In this document: positions 23,655 through 33,000 of the stretch, piece by piece
How the letters are laid out: every line of letters begins with the position of its first letter
Numbering within the stretch: the stretch's first letter is position 1
Assembly (NCBI GenBank): GCA_003116995.1
Contig: BDSL01000010.1
Span: forward strand, 1,116,001 to 1,180,000
DNA length: 64,000 bases
Reading direction: 5' to 3'
From: Yamagishiella unicocca
Lineage: Eukaryota > Chlorophyta > Chlorophyceae > Chlamydomonadales > Volvocaceae
The notes under the pieces: model-generated
Database searches by the model: none
The model's input: the letters and a program-made list of their open reading frames with translations, nothing else
Told to the model about the DNA's origin: nothing
Program-made: the position numbers and the translations under genes

Positions 23655-24962
23655 CAGCAGCAGCAGCAGGGCGAGGCAGCATGGACAGCAGCAGCAGGGC
23701 GAGGCAGCATGGACAGCAGCAGCAGGGCGAGGCAGCATGGACAGCAGCAGCAGGGCGAGGCAGCATGGACAGCAGCAGCAGGCAGCAGGGCAGCAGCAGG
23801 GCGAGGCAGCATGGACAGCAGCAGCAGGGCGAGGCAGCATGGACAGCAGCAGCAGGGCGAGGCAGCATGGACAGCAGCAGCAGGGCGAGGCAGCATGGAC
23901 AGCAGCAGCAGGGCGAGGCAGCATGGACAGCAGCAGCAGGGCGAGGCAGCATGGACAGCAGCAGCAGGGCGAGGCAGCATGGACAGCAGCAGCAGGGCGA
24001 GGCAGCATGGACAGCAGCAGCAGGGCGAGGCAGCATGGACAGCAGCAGCAGGGCGAGGCAGCATGGACAGCAGCAGCAGGGCGAGGCAGCATGGACAGCA
24101 GCAGCAGGGCGAGGCAGCATGGACAGCAGCAGCAGGGCGAGGCAGCATGGACAGCAGCAGCAGCAGGGCGAGGCAGCATGGACAGCAGCAGCAGGGCGAG
24201 GCAGCATGGACAGCAGCAGCAGGGCGAGGCAGCATGGACAGCAGCAGCAGGGCGAGGCAGCATGGACAGCAGCAGCAGGGCGAGGCAGCATGGACAGCAG
24301 CAGCAGGGCGAGGCAGCATGGACAGCAGCAGCAGGGCGAGGCAGCATGGACAGCAGCAGCAGGGCGAGGCAGCATGGACAGCAGCAGCAGGGCGAGGCAG
24401 CATGGACAGCAGCAGCAGGGCGAGGCAGCATGGACAGCAGCAGCAGGGCGAGGCAGCATGGACAGCAGCAGCAGGGCGAGGCAGCATGGACAGCAGCAGC
24501 AGGGCGAGGCAGCATGGACAGCAGCAGCAGGGCGAGGCAGCATGGACAGCAGCAGCAGGGCGAGGCAGCATGGACAGCAGCAGCAGGGCGAGGCAGCATG
24601 GACAGCAGCAGCAGGGCGAGGCAGCATGGACAGCAGCAGCAGGGCGAGGCAGCATGGACAGCAGCAGCAGGGCGAGGCAGCATGGACAGCAGCAGCAGGG
24701 CGAGGCAGCATGGACAGCAGCAGCAGGGCGAGGCAGCATGGACAGCAGCAGCAGGGCGAGGCAGCATGGACAGCAGCAGCAGGGCGAGGCAGCATGGACA
24801 GCAGCAGCAGGGCGAGGCAGCATGGACAGCAGCAGCATGGACAGCAGCAGCAGGGCGAGGCAGCATGGACAGCAGCAGCAGGGCGAGGCAGCATGGACAG
24901 CAGCAGCAGGGCGAGGCAGCATGGACAGCAGCAGCAGGGCGAGGCAGCATGGACAGCAGCTG
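23655..24962 (+). repeat. 28-bp minisatellite, about 46 units
   Basis: The unit contains GGCGAGGCAGCATGGACAGC followed by AGCAGCAG. One short variant stretch (AGGCAGCAGGGCAGC) lies at about 23780-23800, one unit is extended by a CAG at about 24150, and one is truncated near 24830. Twenty-eight is not a multiple of three, so each frame cycles through all registers and reads a 28-residue repeat per three units. No register has a stop on either strand, hence long open frames in all six frames. Copies are nearly identical, implying recent expansion or active homogenisation. Confidence 0.95.
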
Positions 24963-24964
24963 AT

Positions 24965-25060
24965 GCTGGCGAGGTTGTGGTCCATTTCCTCCGTCTCTCT
25001 CAGTGTCAGGCGATGTGCCCGATGGTTCGACCTCTTGGTCTGGAACCCATGGTTACAGTG
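24965..25060 (+). repeat. Dispersed repeat family T copy abutting the 28-bp array
   Basis: Contains CAGTGTCAGGCGATGTGCCC, GGTTCGACCTCTTGGTCTGG and then switches at AACCCATGGTTACAG into the 160-bp tandem repeat. Confidence 0.62.
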
Positions 25061-25365
25061 ACCCACTGGAAACTTTGTTTCCTTCCCTTTTCCGCATTGT
25101 TTTCGGCCACTTTGTAGAGATCGATCTACGGCACTGCACTTTCTTGCGTTTGGGACCCACTGTTGCTGCGAAGCACTTGCAATTGGGGCCGTACCGCGGT
25201 GTCTTGCCATGGTTACAGGGACCCACTAGAAACTTTGTTTCCTTCCCTTTTCCGCATTGTTTTCGGCCACTTTGTAGGGATCGATCTACGGCACTGCACT
25301 TCCTTGCGTTTGGGACCCACTGTTGCTGCGAAGCACTTGCAATTGGGGCCGTACCGGTCTGAGGT
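25047..25365 (+). repeat. Tandem duplication, 160-bp unit, with a third degenerate unit
   Basis: The two units start with CCATGGTTACAG at 25047 and 25207 and are almost identical through CTTGCAATTGGGGCCGTACC. A diverged third unit runs to about 25500 (GTTTCGGCC, TTTTTGTAGAG, GCGTTTGGGACC). Confidence 0.85.
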
Positions 25366-25811
25366 TGAGTCGTGCCTGGGACCCAGTATCAAGCTTGTTA
25401 CATGCTGTGTATCGCCTAGCTATTGTTTCGGCCTTTTTGTAGAGCTTCGTCCTCGACGGCACTGGTCGTCGGTGCGTTTGGGACCTATTGTGTCTTGGAC
25501 GACGCTCTTGTATGGGGGCCCTATTGTGGATTGGACGCTCTTGTATCGGTGTTCAGACTCTGTTATTTTTCCTCGGTTGTTCGCTGGCTGTTGCTGTGGC
25601 GGTTGCGGCCAGTCGGTAGGGTAACATGTGGCTCTTGCTTTGCGGTGTCCGGTGTTCGGTGTTCTGAACTGGTTTACGTTGTGTTATTGTTGGTCTCTAG
25701 CATACGATTATGTATACCACACATTCTGCTGTTGGAATTAAAGATTGGGGGACCCTCGATAATGAAGGCCAGTATGGGGTGTACGGCATTGCACGCTGGT
25801 GGGGTCATTGG

Positions 25812-25838
25812 GGTTTTAGGGTTTTAGGGTTTTAGGGT
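25812..25838 (+). repeat. Interstitial telomere-like TTTTAGGG tract
   Basis: Three perfect TTTTAGGG units followed by TTTTTGGGG. TTTTAGGG is the C. reinhardtii-type telomere repeat. The tract lies immediately 5' of a truncated retrotransposon fragment. Confidence 0.8.
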
Positions 25839-25860
25839 TTTTGGGGTCATTGGGGTCTTT

Positions 25861-26422
25861 GGCTATGACGACAGCATTGATGCTGTTCCACGTTTTCGGA
25901 ATTGTGTCGACGCGCGCACCAACCACGCGGGCATTGAGCTGGGGAACGTATGCCGCTCAGAAGGCCTGTGTGTAGTAAATGGGAGGGTTAGAGGTGATGA
26001 ACGCGGGGCTCTTACGTTCTTGGGCCCGCAAGGTGGCAGTACGGTGGACCTATTTCTAACTAGTCCTAGTCTGTTTTCTAAGTGTCAGGCTTTATTTGTG
26101 TTTGATAATCTGCATAATAGGCTACGTACGCGTGGTACGGGCGGGCGTACGTTCAGTGACCACGGACCGGTTAGTCTACAACTGGGCGTGCGGCTGCAAC
26201 GGCCGGACGGGGAATTACCTCCACGTCGTCCTCGTAAGCGTCTGGGATTCAACGTCAGCCAGTGGAGGAAGTATGCAACCTATTTCACTGCAGACGACAG
26301 TGCAGTAATGGCAAATCTACAGGAGGTTACGCAAGGTTTGGATAATGGATCTGTTTCTAGCACATGTGCGGTAGATCGTATAGGCGAGATTCTGTACGGA
26401 GCTATGAAGCAGGCTTTTGGGG
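25861..26422 (+). mobile_element. 5'-truncated non-LTR retrotransposon: C-terminal half of the AP endonuclease
   Basis: One open frame reads collinearly with the end of a LINE APE domain: PRFRNCVDARTNHAGIELG, CRSEGLCVVNGRVRGDERGA, LTFLGPQGGSTVDLFLTS and the SDHGPVSLQL motif (about 26154-26180; the SDH His is catalytic in this fold). An unassigned linker follows. No reverse-transcriptase motifs follow before the frame ends at 26490, and the endonuclease N-terminus is absent. Both ends are therefore truncated, or the sequence is rearranged into the hairpin and minisatellite downstream. Confidence 0.72.
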
Positions 26423-26473
26423 GCCATAGCCACCCTCGGCCTGACGTGCGGCAATGGCGAGGGTGGCTATGGC
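26423..26473. repeat. Perfect 16-bp inverted repeat with 19-nt loop
   Basis: GCCATAGCCACCCTCG (26423-26438) is the exact reverse complement of CGAGGGTGGCTATGGC (26458-26473). It marks the point where retrotransposon similarity ends. Confidence 0.85.
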
Positions 26474-26496
26474 AGCGAGGAGGCGGCTGAGCCCCC

Positions 26497-26604
26497 TGCC
26501 TGTACGGCGCTGGCCCCCTTGCCTGTACGGCGCTGGGCCCCCCGCCTGTACGGCGCTGGCCCTCCTGCCTTGTCCCCCCCTGCCTGTACGGCGCTGGCGG
26601 CCCT
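26497..26604 (+). repeat. About 26-bp tandem repeat, four units
   Basis: Units contain GCCTGTACGGCGCTGGCCCC with small length changes. It directly follows the 16-bp hairpin. Confidence 0.75.
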
Positions 26605-26954
26605 TCCCAGGTGCCGACCCCGCCCCTGCCGACCCTGCGGGCTGCCAATTGGGTGTATCTTGATATGCCACGACACGCGACGGCGCCTCTACCTGCCACG
26701 AGCAAATTGTTTCGCAGTTCGGCTCCTGCCTCAGCGGTTGCCCCATGACGCCAGTCCCTGGGCACTCGCGTCAGGACACGAGTGCCACCTGCCTGCCGCC
26801 GTGGCTGTTTTCGCCCAACAGGTAGTAGAGCCGGCAGGCAGGAATTCGGGTTACAGGGCTGCGGGCCGCCTGGGTGAGACCCCTATCTGACGAGAAGCGG
26901 AAGAATAGCACAAGCATAATGAACGGCGACGATGTTTGCAAGCCTGCCACACCG

Positions 26955-27055
26955 GTTAAGTAGTAGTAACTGTTATAGTGGGCCCCAGGTTTATAATGGG
27001 CCCCAGACCATCGGGCGCATCGCCTGACACCGAAAGAGACGCAGGAAGAAGAACA
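26955..27055 (-). repeat. Dispersed repeat family T copy, reverse
   Basis: GTAGTAGTAACTGTTATAGT tail, a doubled GGGCCCCAG segment, then CCATCGGGCGCATCGCCTGA and CACCGAAAGAGACGCAGG. Confidence 0.6.
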
Positions 27056-27061
27056 AAGTGG

Positions 27062-27098
27062 CCGACCGAGGTATGGCAATTTGCCATACCTCGGTCGG
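27062..27098. repeat. 18-bp perfect palindrome with 1-nt spacer, next to a second hairpin
   Basis: CCGACCGAGGTATGGCAA and its exact reverse complement flank a single T. A second inverted repeat (GGTGG..TTTGCCA / TGGCAAACCACC) follows at about 27096-27125, so the region can form two adjacent or competing stem-loops. It sits just outside the 5' side of the reverse family T copy. Confidence 0.85.
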
Positions 27099-27125
27099 TG
27101 GTGTTTTGCCATTGGCAAACCACCA

Positions 27126-27475
27126 AAAACCCCGACCAAGGGGCCAGAGAATAAACACTGGCATCAACCACCTAGGGGGAAGTGGCCTAAATGGTCCCGC
27201 TATAAGCAGTACAGCGACCGCACTTCAAGCGGCCCCTCGATCAGAACAACCAGCACAGCGCCCCAACAAGTCGAACAGCAGCCTCCCGCCTGAGACCCAA
27301 GATGCCAAGAAGACTCCTCCCACACCAAACCAGCACCCAGCCCGAAGTAAGGAGGAGCAAAAAGGAAGGCCCCCCAGGAGCACCGGCCAGCCGGGACCTA
27401 ATCCGACAGCTCACAATGGGGTGCCGGGCCAATACACACACACACCGGGCAGTGCTGTGAAACCAACCAAATACG
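27126..27475. other. No gene recognised
   Basis: Lies between the palindrome and a forward family T copy. With the reverse copy at 26955-27055, the segment is bounded by inverted family T sequences, which could mark a composite insertion of about 600 bp. No coding motif is seen. Confidence 0.35.
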
Positions 27476-27570
27476 TTTTTGTTTCCTCCGTCTTTCTCAG
27501 TGTCAGGCGATGTGCGCGATGGTTCTACCTCTCGGTCTGGAACCCACTGTAACCGTTACAAATACGTTGG
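27476..27570 (+). repeat. Dispersed repeat family T copy
   Basis: TTTTGTTTCCTCCGTCTTTC, AGTGTCAGGCGATGTGCGCG, GGTCTGGAACCCACTGTAAC and CGTTACAAATACG. Confidence 0.65.
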
Positions 27571-27740
27571 GGTGTTCAAACCGGCCTCCCACCTGCTCCT
27601 TTGTTTGGTTTGTCCTTCTCACGTGTCAAAGCACGTGTTTGCTATGCTGCGCGGCTATGTGGGCAGCGGTAGACGTCCTGGGAGGTGGGGCAATCTTCCA
27701 TCCCGCGCGCTTGACTGCCTAGATGCGTGCCCCCGTCGCT

Positions 27741-27890
27741 ACTAGTAGTAGTAGTAGTAGTAGTACTAGTAGCTGTTACTGTTACAGTGGGCCCCAGACC
27801 ATAAGCTAGAGCCATCGGGCGCGTAATTGACTTTGGGTGCCTGTAACCGTGTCCCCTTCCCACGGTTACAGTGGGTTCAAGACCGAGAGG
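27741..27890 (-). repeat. Simple TAG/ACT tract plus two reverse family T ends
   Basis: (TAG)n at about 27741-27772, then TGTTACAGTGGGCCCCAGAC and CTAGAGCCATCGGGCGCG. A second terminus follows at 27857-27890 (CACGGTTACAGTGGGTTCAA). This is the right-most member of the family in the window. Confidence 0.6.
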
Positions 27891-30047
27891 TGTGTATTCA
27901 CAAGGCCCGGTTGCTGACGCGTACCAGGACGACGGGGCTCCCCACGGGGCCCTCGGATGAGGCACGCACCCACGTGCAAGGTTTGCTTTTGCGCGCAAGC
28001 CTCGGTGAGCTCCTCCTGCGCTACGAGGTCCTACTTAGGAGCTGCTGCGAAACGTGGGTTCGAAGAGTCCACAGCTCATTCACTCGCGCCAATGAACTAC
28101 CCTAAGCCAACCAGCCGTGCTCAGCAGTGCCGCTGTCGGCCGTCACCTCGTCACGAGTTGACGCTGTATGGGCCGTGATGATGCTGTATGGGCCGTTCAT
28201 CACCGCGCGGGACAGCGTGCGGGCGGCGGTGTGGGAGGGTTCGTTACCAGAGATTTTTCACGTATGGTAATCATTGCTACTCCCCCCCAGCTGTTGCTAC
28301 TGATTTTGGGGGGGGGGCTCTGGCGAGCGAGCCTCCCCCCCGGCCCACTGGACAAACTCACAAGCCAAACACTGAGTCACGCACAACCACTCGGCGCCAA
28401 ACAACTCCCACGTGCGCGTCTTGCCCTTGTCCTACGCGCCCAACACGCCGCCATGCCGCAACAAAACCACGTCAAGCCGGCTCCTGAATATCACACCGTG
28501 CCATTTTCTCCAATGCCCCCTGCCCCCATGCAGCAGCAGCGACGGGCAAAGCGCAAAGCGCAGGCCTACCCCCTCGCTTCAAAGGTATACACAGACACAC
28601 ACCCACACATCTCGGAGCAAAACAAAGCGCCTCCGCCCGCCCGCAATGCCGCAAGGCAGGCACGAGGCGTGACCAGGGTCGGGCCATTAGGTACGAACAG
28701 ACGGGCTAAACAGTGCGCAGCTGCTGCAAATACGAACGACGCTGGGCGCGAGGCCCGGCCCGCCCGGCCAGGTACCCGGCAGCCGACTGCAGTGAAAGGC
28801 TCACAAAGCGCCGGAGCAACACACCCCTCTGTACACTTCGGGAACAAGCGGCAGCGGGAGGGGGCGGGAGGCGGCGTGGCTTCACGCGCGTGGGTGGGTG
28901 GCTGGGTATGATGTCGGCGCGGGCGGGCAACGAGGGCCTTACGTTCGTACCGCTGAGTCAGCGGCTCCGAGCCGCGCGGCGAGAATGCCTGCCGCGTGCG
29001 CCCAGGCCAAGCGGTACGGGCGCCGCGAGGTCCAAACCCCCGAGCCACCTTTCTTTTATTTGCAAGGTGCAAAACGCGGCGGACTACCCACCCACCCACA
29101 CCCACCCACCCAACCTACGTCGTGCGCCGCGATGGCCCTCCTCGCCTCCGATGCGGCTGCCTCCGACCCACCACTCCCGACAGACTACCAACCAGGTGAT
29201 AAGGAACCCACAGCTGACACGCAGTCACTGCGCCCAAGCAGCGGCAAAACAAGCAGCGGCAAAACAAGCAGCGGCGAAACACAAACACCAACAATAGCAG
29301 CAGAACGAAAAGACAGCCTGCGCGCAGTGGCCACCTAACAAAGTAGTACGGCAGTAGTAGTATTTCGGAAACAGGAGCAGCCATCAAGGGGCTCCGAAAC
29401 CTATCCGGCAGGATCGCCCAAATCAGTGCGTTAGGTGTTATTCCCAAACTGCTAGTTGCTGTTCTTCGCATGTACTGGCACTCAGTTGTCAAACGTAAAA
29501 GCCAGCCAAATAACCCAGCCGCCTGCCCAAACCCACCCCCTAATGATAGCTGCACAGCTGCGGAGCTTGCCGCAGGCGGACTAAAGTCATATGCACTGAC
29601 GCATCTAAAATAGTGGTCGGGGCACCACGTTCGTCGATCCAACCCAAGAGTTCAAAATAAGCAGCCGACAGCTGGCGGGCCGCAGCTGAGACGCCACGAG
29701 CCGAAACAAGACCAACCACGCGCATCGCCTAACAAGTTTTACGTTTTACTCTGGCAGGTAGCTGCATCCGGCATTGCCCGGGGGGTTAAGGGTGGCAAGG
29801 CCGCGCCCGAGGGGGCGCAAACCGACCAGTTCCCCCGCCCGGCGGTTTCCGCAGCTAGCCCCTGGCCCTCTCTACATCCGCCAACCAACCGACCATCAAA
29901 CTCAACCGCAAGCTCACTCACACACATGGACAAGAGCGCCCCGACACACAAACGTGCGGAACTATACATGGTATACTACCGTACCCGCCGTACCACCCGC
30001 CGTACTCTGCCGTCGCCGCGGCATTCCACCCCCCCCACCCGCACTGC
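27891..30047. other. Gene-poor stretch; one possible exon at 29352-29612
   Basis: Mostly unassigned. A + strand frame from the acceptor-like ACAG near 29370 to TAG at 29612 reads like protein (KGLRNLSGRIAQISALGVIP, KLLVAVLRMYWHSVVKRKSQ) and might be a terminal exon or a transposon remnant; I recognise no family. A 15-bp AGCAGCGGCAAAACA repeat (three units) lies at about 29235-29280. The part nearest 30047 is the 3' flank of the AP2 gene. Confidence 0.3.
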
Positions 30048-33000
30048 TTACTCCAAGCCAAGCCCCAGCGAAAGGGTGGGCGGCAGCTCCGAGGGACCGC
30101 TGGTGCTGGGACTGCCGCCCGCCTGGACTTGGATGCCCTCGCTGCCGCCCGCCTCCTCCAGCAACCCCTGCAAGGGCGGCTGCGGCTGTGGCTGCGCCGG
30201 CGCCGCGCCGCCGCCCCCCGGCCCCCCCGCGGCCGCCGCCACCGCCCCTCCCACCGCCACCGCGTTCTTCGCCGCTTGCTGCTTCAGGTACGTCCCAAAC
30301 CCGCGCTGGCGGATACCCGGCCCGCTGGCTGTCAGCGAGGGGCCGTCCGGGGACATGCCCATCAGGTCGTCATCCTCATCGTCATCGTCGCCCTTATCGT
30401 CCCGGCCGGCCCCCCCGTCCGAGAGCCGCCCCATACCCAGCAGCGGGTCCCCCGCAATCAGTTGGTTGGGGTAGGCGCCCAACGGCGACCCCAACGGCGC
30501 CGCGCCGGGGCCCGTGCCGTCACTGGCAGGGCTGCCGCCCCGCGACCCAAACGGCCCGCTGCCTCCTCCGCCCCCGCCTGCCGCGCCACTACCGCTCCCG
30601 CTGTTGGCTTTGCCTCCTGCACCTCCGCCTCCGAGACCAAGCGGCGCCGCCGCCGCGACGGGACCGCCGCCGCCGCCGGCGGCGGCCACTGGGCCGGCGG
30701 CGGCGGCGGCGGCTGAGGCCTGCAGCATAAAGCCGGCGCCGGAGAAGCCGTGCGGCATGCCGGGCGAGCGGAAGAAGTGGTCTGTGGGCGTGCGCGCGAA
30801 GTCCGGGGTGGTGCCTAGGATCATCATCTCGTCCATCTCGTGCACCTCGTGGTCGTCCATGTCGCCCCCGGGGCCGGCCCCGGAGTCGTGCTTGAAGTCG
30901 GGGGGCATCACCAGCTCGTTCCGGAGGCTGCCGAGGTTGGCCAGCGGATCCACGACTGGGGGCGGGGAGAGAGGGCGCAGGAGGCGGCGGCGAGCGGGTT
31001 CGTGGGGTGAATGTACGGTAAATGTACGGTTTTTGAATGTACGGTTTGAATGTACGGTTGGATATGCGGTTGAATGTACGGTTTGGGAGCGCGGGTGAGT
31101 GGGGAAAGGTGTCAGGACTCGGGGGAGAGGTTAGGTGGGTGGGGGCGGGGGCGGCAGGGGAGGGGGTCGCGCGGCGTGGCTAGGAAGGGGGGGGAGGTGT
31201 GTTTTGGATGGAGGCCGGTACTGGGAGGCCCCCGGATGCGGGCGGTCTTCGGGTGGTGGGACGGCGATGGGACGGGCGGCGAAGGGCGCCATCACGTGGT
31301 GCCGGGGGGGGTGGGGGTGTGGCGAGAAGACCCGGCCATGGGGGATTACAGGAGAGAACCGTTTACTTGACACGTTTAGCTGTTGCATAGGCTTCGGACA
31401 CCTGGACGCGCGCGCATGCCGGGGGGGAGGGAGGGGTTTAGAGGAAACCCATAGGTCGGCACTCGTGGTGGTGGTGGCGGTGGTTTCAGAGACAGGGATT
31501 CAGAGCGCGTGGCGCAAGGGAGTGGTACACCGGTGACGCAACCGCCGTGGGGACGGTGGCGGCCGCACGGCTTGAGGTAGCGACCCACGGGTCGCAAGCA
31601 TCGGCGGCACGAGACCGAGGCTGGCGAGTGGAGCTGCTGGGAGCCGAGGTGGGTGGAGAGGGGGAAGGAGCCAAAACACAGCTGGATGGCGGTTGACGGG
31701 TGGGGACAGGATACGCCATGACTGGGTTGCTAGGTAAAACCGTGTACGACAGAAAAAAACCGTTTAGAACGGCCGTTTGGATATACATGCTGGAAAACTC
31801 GGTGGGGGAACTGAAGTAACAGGTCGCATGTCGACCTTCGGCGGCCTAAGACTAAATCGGAGGCGACGGCTAGGCTAACGGAAAGGAGGATCCCGCGCGG
31901 CGCAAGGAAATGTTTGCGAAGTCGGTTTGTTTTGCGCGCAAGCGGGAGAACTTGGCGAGGTAGCTAGCGACGGGGCTTGCATAAAACGAGGTGGGACAAC
32001 ACGGGTGGGCTTGGTGGGGCGGCTGGATGGCGCCTCTTGGCGCCTGCCCTCCCCAGGCATCGCGCTACGAACAAACAAACAAACAAACGAGCGCTGGCGT
32101 CGAACCAAACCAAAGACGTGCACAGACATACGGAAGCGACACTCTTGGGCGCACAGAGCCTTGCTGCACACAGCCCGGCCAAGGAGGGCGCGCCCATTGC
32201 GCGTAGACCTCTTAACTCCCAAAACTCGCACTGCAACTCGCTGCGCCTCCACCTCCCGCCGCCTCCTACGTTGCCGCCCACCGCTCTCCTCGCCCGCTCC
32301 ACATGCCGATCCACTCTCCGCGCCACTCCACACCACTCCACTCCACACCACGCCGCTCCACCGCCGACGCGCTGTACGTACCGTTCCCTCCGACTAAGCC
32401 CCACGGCGTGTCCAGCAGCTCACCTCCAGCCTCCATAAGCTGGGCGCACATGTCCAGCATGTCGACGGACTTGCCGTACGTGTTGCCGTACGTGTTGCCG
32501 TACGACGTGCCCATCCCCAGGTCGCCGCCGGGGGAGATGCCGAGCATCATGGACGCGGCGCTGCCCATGGAGCCGCCGGGGGGCCACTCGGGCAGCAGCT
32601 GGCCCATGATGCCGCTGGAGCCGAGGGAGGGGATGGGGCCGTGCCAGCCGCTGAAGTTGGGCGTGAGGCCGGTCTTGACCTTCATATGGAGGAAGCTCTG
32701 GGCAGGGCAGGTGGCGGAGAGGGAGGGGGTGGGTGGGTGGGTGGCGTGAAGACCGGTTACACGACTTCGGTGTAGTAGCTGGCGGAGAGGGAGGGGGGGG
32801 GGTTTGAGGAAGACCCGTGGATGCGAGGAAAACCCCGGGGGATGGGGGGGGGGTGTGTGTGGGTTGCGGATGCGGAGGAACCGGGGGAGGAGTCGGCAAC
32901 ACTGGTTTGGGCCGGGATTTCGGCATCCTTTTCATTGTTCTGTTTGTCCTTGTCTTGTTGTTTTTGGGTGACAAACACGAGCGTTATCATTCCGAAACGT

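Noticed and set aside
23449..25210. Long open frames (up to 542 codons) on both strands
   Set aside because: They arise because a stop-free 28-bp unit is tandemly repeated; all six frames are open and none has a non-repetitive conserved domain.
25812..25838. A true chromosome end
   Set aside because: Only three units, with genes and repeats continuing on both sides.
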